DNA of 64,000 nt from [Leptolyngbya] sp. JSC-1 (GCA_000733415.1 KL662191.1:817483-881482); one strand, 5' to 3'; positions 17,662 through 26,674 are shown, counted from the first letter of the stretch. Notes: generated from the sequence alone by a model not told the origin. Translations and numbers: made by a program.

Positions 17662-19117
17662 CTACTTCTTCCTCAGTGCGAGCCGAATTATGGGGCAAGA
17701 GCCAGCTCAGCAGAATCGCCGTTAGACCTCCGGTAGAAATGCTGGAGCCAAACAGATTCTTGATCATGGGCGGCTTATCTGCGAAGATCTCTGGCGCGTA
17801 CAGTACACCCAGACCCATTGCCAACGACACGGCTACGATAATCATGGCCCGTCGATCAAGATTGGCTGATGCCACAATATTCAGACCTGCGACAGCAATC
17901 GATCCAAACATCACTGTGGTTGCTCCTCCCAGAACAGGCTGAGGTAGAGCCTGGAACACGCCACCGACAATGGGCAACAGACCCAACACGGCAAAGATTC
18001 CAGCTACATAAAAGCCCACATAGCGGCTGCCAACCCCGGTCATTTGAATCACGCCATTATTCTGGCTAAAGGTGGTGTTAGGAAAGGTGTTCAACACGGC
18101 TGCAATTGCGGAGTTAACGCCATCACCCAACACACCGCCCTTGATACGCCGCATGTAGACCGGACCTTGGACCGGCTCACCGGAAACTGCAGAGGTAGCC
18201 GTCAAGTCACCCACCGTTTCAATCGCGGTCAACACATAAAGCAGAATGAAAGGCAGAAAAGCGCCTATCTCGAACCGCATCCCAAAGCGGAACGGAATCG
18301 GCAAGGTAACAGGAGGCAGCTGGCTGAGGGCACTGAAATCTACAATACCGAGGATCAAGGAAATAACGTAGCCAACGGCTAACCCGATCACAATTGCACC
18401 CATGCGCAGGAAACGATTGCGTGACAGGGTAAGAAATACGACGAGCAACAGCACCAGACCACTCAGCGCCAGATTTTGCACGCTGCCGAACGATCCATCG
18501 TTTCTTGCCAGAGCCGCCGGTCCGCCGGCCATACTAATCACACCCGTCTTGATCAAGCCCAGTCCGATAATCATCACGACCGTACCGGAAACGACTGGCG
18601 TAATGATCCGGCTCATCAAGTGCAGGAAGCGACTGAGAATAATTTCCACAAACGAGCCAAAGAAGCAGACTCCGAAAATGAGCGCTAGTGCCTGCTGGGG
18701 AGTACTACCACCCTGAATTGCAGTGGTTCCAACGCCCAAAATTGGACCGAGGAAGGCAAAGCTGGTTCCTTGCAAACTCAGCAACCCAGACCCAACTGGA
18801 CCGAATTTTCGACACTGAATAAAGGTGCAAAGGCCAGAGGCAAACAGCGACATACTAATGATGTAGCTAGTATTAGTCGCATCGAGTCCCAGACCATTGC
18901 AGATGATCAAAGGTGGAGTAATAATGCCAACAAAAGCAGCCAGCACATGCTGCAAGGCTACAAAAAAGGACTCTGCTACGGGCGGCTTGTCTGTTAATCC
19001 ATAAAGCAGCTCTGATCGGGGTCTCCGTTCCTCCCGAACATCACTGTCTTGGACAGCGTCCATCGCAAGTTCTCGATCTGATTGTGCCATTTGCCCTCCT
19101 ATCGTAGTATTCAGCAA
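17654..19117 (-). CDS. NCS2/NAT-family xanthine (purine) permease
   Basis: 487 aa, about 14 membrane segments. The nucleobase-ascorbate transporter signature is present: TFSQNNGVIQMTGVGSRYVG, matching QNxGxxxxTG. The TM1 motif FVALQHVLAAFVGIITPPL is present too. The family imports xanthine, uric acid or uracil with H+ or Na+; residues here look closer to the xanthine/urate branch, but substrate is inference. The start is ATG 19117; an internal ATG at 19090 (MAQSDRE) is possible. The 3' end sits inside a 15-bp tandem repeat. Confidence 0.93.
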   Translation of the reverse strand: MLNTTIGGQMAQSDRELAMDAVQDSDVREERRPRSELLYGLTDKPPVAESFFVALQHVLAAFVGIITPPLIICNGLGLDATNTSYIISMSLFASGLCTFIQCRKFGPVGSGLLSLQGTSFAFLGPILGVGTTAIQGGSTPQQALALIFGVCFFGSFVEIILSRFLHLMSRIITPVVSGTVVMIIGLGLIKTGVISMAGGPAALARNDGSFGSVQNLALSGLVLLLVVFLTLSRNRFLRMGAIVIGLAVGYVISLILGIVDFSALSQLPPVTLPIPFRFGMRFEIGAFLPFILLYVLTAIETVGDLTATSAVSGEPVQGPVYMRRIKGGVLGDGVNSAIAAVLNTFPNTTFSQNNGVIQMTGVGSRYVGFYVAGIFAVLGLLPIVGGVFQALPQPVLGGATTVMFGSIAVAGLNIVASANLDRRAMIIVAVSLAMGLGVLYAPEIFADKPPMIKNLFGSSISTGGLTAILLSWLLPHNSARTEEEVEA

Positions 19118-19211
19118 TCCTCACACAGTCACAACGCATCCGCCTTTGTATCAAATAACCTGATTACAGCTACTCACAACTGCCCATTGCAGCCAGGACA
19201 AAACTCAAACC

Positions 19212-19253
19212 TAGCTTGTTTCAAATAGCTTGTTTCAAATAGCTTGCTTCAAA
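19212..19253. repeat. 3 x 14-bp tandem repeat
   Basis: TAGCTTGTTTCAAA occurs three times (19212-19225, 19226-19239, 19240-19253). The last copy has one T-to-C change. Confidence 0.93.
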
Positions 19254-20150
19254 TCAGCAGCCAGCCAATAATGGATAAATTGCCAAGGATGCCTGAATAC
19301 TGTATACAAACTGTAACGTCTGTTAATCGTATAGGAAGAGTCGCGACAAAAATGTACTAGACGACACAAAACTACAGCTTTATCCAGCAGGATGCAATCA
19401 GGCCAATGCCTGTGCTGGGAAGGGTTTGAGCAATTATACTTACCCCTGTTTGGGTAGTGATTGCGTCCCTGCCAACCCATGCCAATTGTCCAAGGGGAAC
19501 TTTCTGCCATTTGAGGAAACCAACGATTCAATTGACCGACATGCCAAATTTCCATTCCAGGATGACTTTAGGATTGAAAGCAAACCTGATTAAACGGAGT
19601 CAAGGTAGTTCAAAAAATTGCCTCAACACATTTCCAAACATAATCTCGGTATCTTGAAATGAGCAAACAAAGACAATTTGGAAGATTAAAACTAACAAGG
19701 CAGAACTGTTGCCGCTTCTATCTAATCGAAAGTAAGTTCTGAGTGGTATGGGAAGTTTTATTGCTAGCCTCTGAACGCTTGAAGGAATTTGCTTAGTAAT
19801 ACGGTAGAAGCTTGAGTTAATTTGTATCCAGTTTTACCTTTTGTTTCCCCTTGATTTAGATAATAAGAGCTGACAAAACGGTTAAAGATTGTAAACAGAA
19901 ATACCAGACTGGAACCGCAGGCAATTCTTAAACTGAACTATAAAATAGCTAAAAAGTAACAAAAATCACAATATTGTCAAACTCATTGCAGTTAGGATGT
20001 TGAGCCGGAGTGATCTATCAGCCCTAAACCATGCCTGTGATAACGGTTTATCCCCAAGTGCTGGCTTGAGTCTGAATCAATTTTTTCCCTTAGTTTTTCC
20101 CCTTAATTGTTGATAGTCATTGTTGATGGATTGAGTAGTTATTTTTCAAC

Positions 20151-20263
20151 TACAGCCTTTTTTAGGCTAGTGAAGTACGAAAAATGGGGTGCAGGGGCAG
20201 TGCTCCTGCATGGGGGCTTCGCCCCCACACCCGCTATACCTCACATGAGTGAAAAACGCTATA
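20151..20263. mobile_element. TACAGC repeat family (MITE-like), full copy, inverted
   Basis: 113 bp in the opposite orientation to the other copies: TACAGCCTTTTTTAGGC at the left, GAAAAACGCTATA at the right (one changed base in the end). It carries the GGGGGCTTCGCCCCC palindrome. It lies just upstream of the secreted ABM-fold gene and creates a misleading in-frame N-terminal extension of its ORF. Confidence 0.85.
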
Positions 20264-20310
20264 GGTTTTCAACTAGGCAAGTTATTCCAGATCGTGGAGA
20301 TCGGCCCTCT

Positions 20311-21162
20311 ATGCCCAGGTATTTTGTTGAAAAGCTGCACGCATTTTTGTTCGCTGTCCTTGTCTTTTTAGGGGTAATGTTTGGCCCTGCTGATGCAGTA
20401 CAGGCTGGCAAAGCCGTAAAGTCCATCGTATTCGATCCGGCAAGTCCCGCAGTGAATGTGGCTGCAATTTATGAAACAACACCCGAAACACAAAAGGATG
20501 TTGTCTCTAGTATTATGCAATCCAATAAGTTCTTTAAAGATACACCTGGCTTCGAAAGCTTTTCTGTACTTCAGAGTGAGGATGGAGCGCGGGTCATTAC
20601 CCTGACCCAGTGGAAAGATGCAGACAGCTACGAAGCCTACGCAGCTCAGCCGCTAGAACTATGTCCCAGTCCTCCTAGTGCGATAGTGAGTCCTCCCTCT
20701 TCCAAATCAGCCGCCAGAACATCAACTAAATCTAGTACCAAAAAAACAGTAGCCACGCCAGCCCGTACCGTAGTATTCGAAGTTGACAAAACGCAGACGC
20801 CTGAGGGGATGTTACCTGCACTTCGAGGTAAATATGCTTTGGTACAATTCGATGAAATTACAGCCAAAAGTGCCGATGACGTCACAGAGCTGTTAGCGGC
20901 GGCTGAAGACTCTTTGGCTGACGTGACTAAGCTCTATCCCTCACCCCGCACAGCGGTTCTGTTTAAAGGTGTAGATAATGCCGATGTCGCAGTACTGACC
21001 AACTGGGGCTACGCCGAAGAGTTTACCGACTTAACTAAGTTACCCGCTCTTGAAGTCTTGCCAGAAGACGTTGATGCCTTAGCTAATCACGACGATCACT
21101 TTTACGAAGTGGTGAAAATTATTTCGGCTAAACCGGACAGCAAAGCCAAGGAGAAGACTTAA
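20311..21162 (+). CDS. secreted two-domain ABM-fold protein
   Basis: 283 aa from the ATG at 20311. The ORF is open further upstream, but that part reads through a MITE copy. A signal peptide ends near AVQA (FLFAVLVFLGVMFGPADAVQA). Two dimeric alpha/beta-barrel (antibiotic biosynthesis monooxygenase-like) halves, ~27-110 and ~150-255, are joined by a Ser/Lys/Pro-rich linker. FESFSVLQSEDGARVITLTQW is the typical ABM strand pattern. ABM folds bind haem, polyketides or small aromatics; no ligand can be assigned. It is the first of a co-oriented trio with the DUF1275 and LTPEQ-repeat genes, and it faces another ABM-fold gene at 22918-23595. Confidence 0.75.
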   Translation: MPRYFVEKLHAFLFAVLVFLGVMFGPADAVQAGKAVKSIVFDPASPAVNVAAIYETTPETQKDVVSSIMQSNKFFKDTPGFESFSVLQSEDGARVITLTQWKDADSYEAYAAQPLELCPSPPSAIVSPPSSKSAARTSTKSSTKKTVATPARTVVFEVDKTQTPEGMLPALRGKYALVQFDEITAKSADDVTELLAAAEDSLADVTKLYPSPRTAVLFKGVDNADVAVLTNWGYAEEFTDLTKLPALEVLPEDVDALANHDDHFYEVVKIISAKPDSKAKEKT

Positions 21163-21299
21163 TGTAGAGACAAAATTCGGCGAGAATGAACGACAGCCGC
21201 CCAATCAGCTGAACTAGTACAAACAACGGGAATGCAGCTGAATGCAATTTGCAAAGAGAAATATGGATCGAAATTATGGATTGAAATTGAGGTTTGGAG

Positions 21300-22184
21300 A
21301 TGGTTGCAAGTTCGCGTAATCAGCCTTTTCATCTCAGTCGGCTCCTGATCAGCGACGGTCCGGCTGGATTTCTGTTAAGTTGGGTGGCAGGCTTTGTAGA
21401 TACCTCGGCGTTCATCATCTTGTTCGGTATCTTCACGGCCCATGTCACGGGTAATATCGCCCTAGCTGGGTCCTCCTTCGTCAGTTCAGACGAAAAAACC
21501 ACCATTACTCGGCTGTTGATGTTGCCGACATTTGTTGTGGCGGTTGCTTTGACTTCTCTGTTAGCCCGTTATGCGCGGCACAAAAAATGGCCAGTGTTTG
21601 CGGTGCTGCTAACGGCAGAAGCGGTCGCTTTGACTGGATTCTTAATCATTGGAACTAGCCTTTCACCTGCCCTGATGTTGGATGTGCAGGAAGAGTATAT
21701 CCTCCCGATTGGGATGGCTGGTGTGGTAGCAATGGCGATCCAAAATGGATTGATGAAAGAAGCAAAAGGAGTATTTAAGAGCTACATTCCGACAACGGTG
21801 ATGACTGGCAATACAACCCAGCTCACCATTGATATGGTGCAGTATTTGCTGGCTAAATTATCAGCGGCGTCCAGCCCGACTGCCCAACTAGAAGCTGAGG
21901 AAGCTCTAGAGCGCATGAGTCGTGTGTTTCCAGTGATCGCTGGGTTCGCCCTGGGTGGTTTAGGTGCAGCCTATTTTGTTTTGTTAGCGGAAACTTGGTG
22001 GAGCTTAGTTTTACCGCTAGCCATTATTTCAATTTTAGCGGTGGCTGCCTATGTGGAATTTAATCGTACCTCGCCCCAAGCGGAAGCAGAGTCTTCCGTA
22101 GAGGCACAAATGGCAGCGTCAGCGGAGACAACCGTCGTTGAAAGCGCTAGTGATGACAGCGCCCTATTTAGTTCTGAAGTTTGA
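21300..22184 (+). CDS. DUF1275 (YoaK-type) membrane protein
   Basis: 294 aa from the ATG at 21300, with TTGAGG 7 nt upstream (a TTG at 21294 is also in frame). The DUF1275 signature is clear: GPAGFLLSWVAGFVDTSAFI, FGIFTAHVTGNI and TTVMTGNTTQLTID, with about six membrane helices. A ~30-residue acidic/Ser-rich C-terminal tail ends the protein. The family is a predicted transporter of unknown substrate. It is likely cotranscribed with its neighbours. Confidence 0.9.
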   Translation: MVASSRNQPFHLSRLLISDGPAGFLLSWVAGFVDTSAFIILFGIFTAHVTGNIALAGSSFVSSDEKTTITRLLMLPTFVVAVALTSLLARYARHKKWPVFAVLLTAEAVALTGFLIIGTSLSPALMLDVQEEYILPIGMAGVVAMAIQNGLMKEAKGVFKSYIPTTVMTGNTTQLTIDMVQYLLAKLSAASSPTAQLEAEEALERMSRVFPVIAGFALGGLGAAYFVLLAETWWSLVLPLAIISILAVAAYVEFNRTSPQAEAESSVEAQMAASAETTVVESASDDSALFSSEV

Positions 22185-22262
22185 TCGTTGAGGCTGTAGT
22201 AATAGCTGATTGGTCATCTTACCCCTAGACTTAGATCATATTTGCCCTGGAGGAAATTCACA

Positions 22263-22865
22263 ATGAAGCGTAAATTACTGTCGGTTTTTGCCTGCTTAGT
22301 AGTTTTATTGAATCTACTAATAGTCCAGCCAGTCCAGGCCCAGCCGTTCATTCAAATCTCGTTGCCAAGTTTGTCCAATCTAGGCTTCTCAAAAGCTGAA
22401 CTAACCCCAGAGCAAAAGGCGATGATCGAACAGCTAGAGGATGAAATTGTGCCTCAGCTAGAAACTATCCTGACCCCAGAGCAACGGGACCAGTTTATCT
22501 CGGCGATTGGCGAAGGCAAAAGCTTTCGCAAAGCCTTCAAGTCCATCACTCTGACTCCTACGCAGAAAAGCCAGCTTGCCTCGGTGATGAAGTCTATTCC
22601 CAAAGCTGATTTCTTCGCTACGCTGACGCCAGAACAGAAGAAAGGCTTCTTTATGAAAAAGAAAGACATGTTTATGCCAACGGCAGAAGAAATCACGGAA
22701 AAGATTAATGCTGGGATGAAGAAGAAAGAGATGTTTGCACCAACTGCAGAAGAGCTGAGTGAAAAGATTGGGGCAGGACTCGATAAGAAGATGTATATGC
22801 CTTCGGCTGAGGAAATTGGCGAAAAAATCAAAGCCAAAATGAAAGCTATCATGCCGGAAGATTAA
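22263..22865 (+). CDS. secreted LTPEQ-repeat helical protein
   Basis: 200 aa from the ATG at 22263 (GGAGG 9 nt upstream; a TTG at 22242 is in frame but unnecessary). A signal peptide ends near PVQAQ. The mature part is helical with three LTPEQ/LTPTQ motifs, reminiscent of Spy/CpxP-like periplasmic helices. Three ~20-residue repeats follow, of the form MF-PTAEEITEKINAGMKKK. The Lys/Glu-rich repeats suggest an amphipathic or coiled structure. No family recognised. A strong terminator follows the stop codon. Confidence 0.72.
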   Translation: MKRKLLSVFACLVVLLNLLIVQPVQAQPFIQISLPSLSNLGFSKAELTPEQKAMIEQLEDEIVPQLETILTPEQRDQFISAIGEGKSFRKAFKSITLTPTQKSQLASVMKSIPKADFFATLTPEQKKGFFMKKKDMFMPTAEEITEKINAGMKKKEMFAPTAEELSEKIGAGLDKKMYMPSAEEIGEKIKAKMKAIMPED

Positions 22866-22892
22866 GCTGTCAGCTTTAAACGAACTGGTGAG

Positions 22893-22918
22893 AAGGCGAA
22901 TTTCGGTTCGCCTTTTTT
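22893..22918 (+). terminator. Rho-independent terminator
   Basis: GGCGAA-tttcgg-TTCGCC stem directly followed by TTTTTT, 28 nt after the LTPEQ-repeat gene stop. It also overlaps the 3' end of the convergent ABM-membrane gene. Confidence 0.9.
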
Positions 22919-23595
22919 CATGATATCTGCGTGAAGAAAATCACCATCATGATCAGGGCCAGTAGTACAATAGCGGCTCCTAATAAATCGGTTTTCAACA
23001 AAGAGCGGCGAAAAGCAGGGCGCAACCAGAAACCCATCAACCGCGTTACGATTGGCATCACGACCCAAGTCAAGCAGGAAGAAGTAATTAGGTTATTGAC
23101 CAGCATCGAGGCAGCAGGTGGCCAAAACTGCATGATCCCCAAGGCTGCAAACAGTTTTGCCTGGGTCATCACGGTTGGGTAAAGCCCCAGCACTACCGAC
23201 AACACCTGCTTCCAAGCCGGCGGCCCCAGACCCGCTTGCTCCACTCCCGTTTGCCGAGAAAACCAGCCTTCCAACCCAGTCGTAAATGATTTGAACTTAT
23301 AGTTCTCAAAGATGTGGCGTCCCGATTCAACTAAGTCTTCGCGAGCCTTGGAAGTCAGCCATTCATTCAAATGGTTAGGCGAATCAAAGTGAATCAGCGA
23401 ATACCACTTGACTACTCCATCGGCACATTCTAGCGGAGGACAAAAGTCAGTCCGCAAATATCCTGCCGATTGTTCAGCCGTTTGAATTAGAGCCGTATGC
23501 CATTTTCTGAAAGCCGGGTCCTTTCCCAATGGCACAATATGTTCAAGCACAACGGTAGAGTAAAAAACCTGGTCATCCATTTGGGAATTTAGCAT
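22918..23595 (-). CDS. ABM-fold protein with C-terminal membrane helices
   Basis: 225 aa. Residues ~8-105 form an antibiotic biosynthesis monooxygenase-type barrel (HIVPLGKDPAFRKWHTAL, VKWYSLIHFDSPNHLNEWL). Residues ~128-222 contain three hydrophobic helices (PPAWKQVLSVVLGLYPTVM, then the C-terminal VVLLALIMMVIFF). This fits the COG3224-type architecture. A second Met at residue 6 (MDDQVFYST) is an alternative start. Convergent with the LTPEQ gene; both ends share the terminator. Confidence 0.83.
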   Translation of the reverse strand: MLNSQMDDQVFYSTVVLEHIVPLGKDPAFRKWHTALIQTAEQSAGYLRTDFCPPLECADGVVKWYSLIHFDSPNHLNEWLTSKAREDLVESGRHIFENYKFKSFTTGLEGWFSRQTGVEQAGLGPPAWKQVLSVVLGLYPTVMTQAKLFAALGIMQFWPPAASMLVNNLITSSCLTWVVMPIVTRLMGFWLRPAFRRSLLKTDLLGAAIVLLALIMMVIFFTQIS

Positions 23596-24031
23596 TGTTG
23601 ATGATTCAGCGAGACAGAAGGCAGTCAGACTATAGGAGGCAGAAGTCAGGAGTCAGACTATAGATTACAGATACTGGAACAGGAAAAATGCTGGCTTTTG
23701 AATTTTGGCTGATTACCTCAGTACCAGAAGTTAGAAGATGGTTGGAATGTTGGCTTTTGATTTCGTAATCGCAGCAACGCTCTGTGCTGTCACGACTTAT
23801 GCTACCAAGTCCTTGAATAAAGTCAACGCAAAATCTGCTCAAGCCATAACTACACTGGAGCAGAGCATGCTATAGGATTTTAGTAGCGCAGCCAAGCAGA
23901 TACTGAAACAGCAAGCAAGTTTACTTAGCCCTATCCTCCAACCTGCTCCTCTATATCTCTGTGGCTGGAATTGAACACAAGCATAAATTAGTTTGCTGAC
24001 CATCTTGTAATCAATTCAGTTCTTGACTCAC
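23596..24031. other. 436-nt gap with AGAAGTCAGGAGTCA motif
   Basis: No gene called; a 70-codon reverse ORF here overlaps repeats. CAGAAGTCAGGAGTCAGAC near 23640 matches motifs near 2250 and 49597. CAGACTATA occurs on both sides of it. Confidence 0.45.
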
Positions 24032-24409
24032 ATGCTTACAGATAATCAAAATAGACGCAATCTAGAACTAGATGAGCATCAGATCAAAGACCTCAACCGT
24101 CGGCTCGGTATTCTCGATCACAAGTGCTCTGCACTGCTGGAGCTGTCTTCGGTGGTTTTGGCTCTGAATATTATTCCAGCTGTGAGCGGCAATCTGAGTG
24201 ATGTGGGCAGCCTCTTGAGCGCTATTATTTCGGTCACGTTTTTAGTTAGCAGTTTGCTATCGCTATTTGTGCTCTGGATCGACTGGCAACCTACAGAACA
24301 AGTGGTCGAGTTTCGCACTTCAATTTATCGGTTTTGTATTTTTCTCACCGCAATTGGTCTAACAGCGATTGCAGCCCTGATGTTGAACTCACTGCATGTG
24401 CTGGGCTAA
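24032..24409 (+). CDS. two-helix membrane protein, PycTM-like
   Basis: 125 aa from the ATG at 24032 (TTG 24023 in frame). A polar N-terminus (NRRNLELDEHQIKDLNRRLG) is followed by DHKCSALLELSSVVLALNII, a second hydrophobic stretch (LLSAIISVTFLVSSLLSLFV) ending in WIDW, and a third near the C-terminus. The Asp-x-Lys-x-Ser followed by hydrophobic helices resembles the PycTM (DUF5706) effectors of Pycsar defence. No cyclase partner is adjacent, so the role is open. It sits at the border of the CHAT/STAND island. Confidence 0.65.
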   Translation: MLTDNQNRRNLELDEHQIKDLNRRLGILDHKCSALLELSSVVLALNIIPAVSGNLSDVGSLLSAIISVTFLVSSLLSLFVLWIDWQPTEQVVEFRTSIYRFCIFLTAIGLTAIAALMLNSLHVLG

Positions 24410-24650
24410 CAGTCATGCAATTTTCTACCTAAAGATAGGAAAAACTAATCTCAGGGTCCTACAAGGGAGAGATGATTTATAATGAAGAAGTAAGCAAACT
24501 GTAGCATAGGGCACAGTAAAAGATTCGGACATGCTAACCGCATTTTTCTAGCAGCTTGGCTGATAGGCAGATTGATGCGGCAGTGTGGTGACAGGTTTGA
24601 ACGTGCCTCCTTGCCATCTAGAACCAGAGAACTAGAAGAGGAGGTTCATC

Positions 24651-24923
24651 ATGAATTCATTAGACCAAGATTCGATCCTGGATTGTCAGTGGCAGCGGTA
24701 CCGGCAATTGGAGCTGCTGCCAGAGTCGGTTCCTAATCCTTATCTGGAAAATACCTTTGGGCTGGGCTGGCTGTGGCGTGGATTTGTTAAAGCGTTGGTC
24801 GATGAATTAATTGAAGAGCAGCAGGTGGAATACCTGAATCGCTGTTGGTCGTTGGATGAGTTTGGCGAGGCTGAAGCCTCTCCTCCCCACTCGCTGCAAC
24901 GCCTTTGGAAACTGATGGGTTAA
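24651..24923 (+). CDS. small hypothetical protein (90 aa)
   Basis: MNSLDQDSILDCQWQRYRQL... with a strong RBS (GAGGAGG 7 nt before the ATG). Acidic, Trp- and Leu-rich, no signal peptide, no recognised domain. A TATAAT at 24478-24483 lies about 160 nt upstream. It is followed 94 nt later by another small unknown. Confidence 0.62.
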   Translation: MNSLDQDSILDCQWQRYRQLELLPESVPNPYLENTFGLGWLWRGFVKALVDELIEEQQVEYLNRCWSLDEFGEAEASPPHSLQRLWKLMG

Positions 24924-24984
24924 GGATGGGTAACGGCAATAATTTGCAACAGGTGTCGTAAAGTTCTTGACCGAATTCGGGAAG

Positions 24985-24990
24985 TATAAT
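24985..24990 (+). promoter_or_regulatory. candidate -10 element (TATAAT)
   Basis: A perfect TATAAT 28 nt before the ATG of the 160-aa gene. TTGACC at 24967-24972 is too close (12-nt spacing) to be a standard -35, so promoter activity is uncertain. Confidence 0.35.
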
Positions 24991-25017
24991 GCGGGTGAAT
25001 GAACTGTAAATCTTCCT

Positions 25018-25500
25018 ATGACAAACATTGATGATCTGTTGCAAGAATTGTCCACGCTTCCTGAAACCGAGCTAGAAGCCCAATTGGGTCTGCGAGCGCA
25101 AACAATTGGTGAAGAAGCAACAAGAGGAGCAGCGGAAGCGGCTGCCATTACCTCGATTGATCCAAATACAGCCGTTCCTCGGGGCATTATGGATGATGCC
25201 TTAGCAGCAGGTCAACGTCTGTTCGATTGGATTAATCCGGCAGCCTATAAGCTGCTCTGTACGCCCTTGGGAGGCGATGGCTCGGATGAAACCATGCAGC
25301 AACTTATGAAGCTGCTCGACGAAGATCTGGAGAAAAATATTGCCAAAGCAGCGGGAATGCTGGCCCCTTTTTTGACGGCCAATTTGGGTTTGGCTCCAGC
25401 TGTGGCGGCTCTGGTTTCAACCCTGATTATCAAGCGAGTTGCCAAAGGAGCCTCTAAATTTGCCTGCGAGTCGTGGCAAAAAACCTTGCCAGTTGCTTGA
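25018..25500 (+). CDS. hypothetical protein with hydrophobic C-terminal helix
   Basis: 160 aa. Acidic N-terminal helices (MTNIDDLLQELSTLPETELE), an Ala-rich middle, and a hydrophobic segment at ~118-140 (LGLAPAVAALVSTLIIKRV) followed by basic residues. No known family. It lies 172 nt upstream of the CHAT protease gene on the same strand and may be a target or effector of that system; this is inference from position and the membrane-seeking tail. Confidence 0.65.
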   Translation: MTNIDDLLQELSTLPETELEAQLGLRAQTIGEEATRGAAEAAAITSIDPNTAVPRGIMDDALAAGQRLFDWINPAAYKLLCTPLGGDGSDETMQQLMKLLDEDLEKNIAKAAGMLAPFLTANLGLAPAVAALVSTLIIKRVAKGASKFACESWQKTLPVA

Positions 25501-25672
25501 GCCTTCGACGATTTGACTTGCTTGCGAGCAATCCGCAATCTTGCTTAAAAGGGGCCGTCTATTGGGTGAATTGCTGCTACGATGGTTTTGATCTAGCCAC
25601 CCTATCATATAGACAAATTTATACATATTTATACATAACTTTCATGCCCTTAATAATTGCAGGATTATAGCG

Positions 25673-26674
25673 ATGCAAGCCATCAAGATTTTAGCGCTGA
25701 GAGCCAATCCAACGAATATGGAAGCTCTGCGTCTAGATGAAGAAATCCGAGGGCTGAAAGCTGAGCTAGAACGAGCAACCTACCGCGATCGGGTTGAGTT
25801 GATCAGCGAGGGGGCGGTGCGGGTTGATGATTTGTCGAAAGCCGTCCTGAAACACAAGCCTGATATTGTGCATTTCTCAGGCCATGGAGCGGGCGAGAAT
25901 GGGTTAGTTTTAGAAAATGAGGCCGGCACGATGCAGTTGGTTACTACCACAGCATTGAGCCGCCTGTTTCAATGGGGCAAAAGCACGATCAAGTGTGTGG
26001 TGCTCAATGCTTGCTATTCCCAAGTTCAAGCCGAGGCAATTCACCAGCAGATTGACTGTGTAGTTGGCATGAGCAGTGTGGTTGGCGATCGGGCCGCGAT
26101 TCAGTTTGCAGCCAAATTTTATCAGGCGTTAGTAGAAGGGGAATCCTTTCAATCTGCTTACGAGTATGCCTGTACCGCATTGGAACTAGCAGGGAGCAAC
26201 GAGTCTACTACGCCAAAATTACTGAATCGAAGCGAGGGGACTGATCCGCTAGGAATTACAATAACTACACCAACTCAACCGAGTCAAATTGCTGAACCTC
26301 AACCTCGTGCTCAACAGTCGCAATCGATTGGCAACGTCACAATCAGCGGCAACCATAATCCGTTTAATGTGATCCAGGCAAGGAGCCATGTCAGCTTGGA
26401 GCAAAGTAGCAGTAGCAGCAATCGTGACTTGCGGGCCGCATTAGACTTGTTAGTAAACCTCAAGCAAGAGATTGCGGTTACGGATGCCCTTAGTACGTTC
26501 GCCAAAAGGGATAGTGAATTGAAAATTACTATGCTTCAAGATGAACTACAAAAGCCAAACCCTGATCAGGATTTTGTGAATGAAGTGGTTAATGCACTAA
26601 AGCAAGAGTTGGGTCGTGTATTACCAGTGACCAGTTTATTGAGGCAAGTAGCAGAACGGTTGGCTAAAGCTTAG
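25673..26674 (+). CDS. CHAT caspase-like protease with FNVIQ motif
   Basis: 333 aa. A CHAT peptidase domain fills ~1-190, with the catalytic His in VHFSGHG (H71) and Cys in VVLNACYS (C114). A Pro/Gln linker is followed at ~219-244 by NVTISGNHNPFNVIQA and VSLEQ, a short beta-type motif. The next protein carries the same pattern at its N-terminus. The C-terminus (~250-333) is a helical domain. CHAT proteases cleave partner proteins in immune-type systems. Only 37 nt separate it from the STAND gene, so the two are surely cotranscribed. Confidence 0.9.
   Translation: MQAIKILALRANPTNMEALRLDEEIRGLKAELERATYRDRVELISEGAVRVDDLSKAVLKHKPDIVHFSGHGAGENGLVLENEAGTMQLVTTTALSRLFQWGKSTIKCVVLNACYSQVQAEAIHQQIDCVVGMSSVVGDRAAIQFAAKFYQALVEGESFQSAYEYACTALELAGSNESTTPKLLNRSEGTDPLGITITTPTQPSQIAEPQPRAQQSQSIGNVTISGNHNPFNVIQARSHVSLEQSSSSSNRDLRAALDLLVNLKQEIAVTDALSTFAKRDSELKITMLQDELQKPNPDQDFVNEVVNALKQELGRVLPVTSLLRQVAERLAKA

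Larger units (their letters stand above)
19118..20310. other. 1.2-kb gap, no convincing gene, one MITE copy
   Basis: A 106-codon reverse ORF (19235-19555) has odd composition and overlaps a tandem repeat, so it is not called. Features: a 3 x 14-bp repeat (19212-19253) and a 113-bp repeat-family copy (20151-20263). I found no clear purine riboswitch or NtcA site upstream of the permease. Confidence 0.5.

Noticed and set aside
19235..19555. 106-codon reverse ORF upstream of the permease
   Set aside because: Trp/His/Arg-rich composition unlike a protein, overlaps a tandem repeat, no RBS.
20107..20310. N-terminal extension of the secreted ABM-fold gene
   Set aside because: It translates the 113-bp repeat; the signal peptide begins at the ATG at 20311.
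23630..23842. 70-codon reverse ORF
   Set aside because: Overlaps dispersed repeat motifs and has no RBS.
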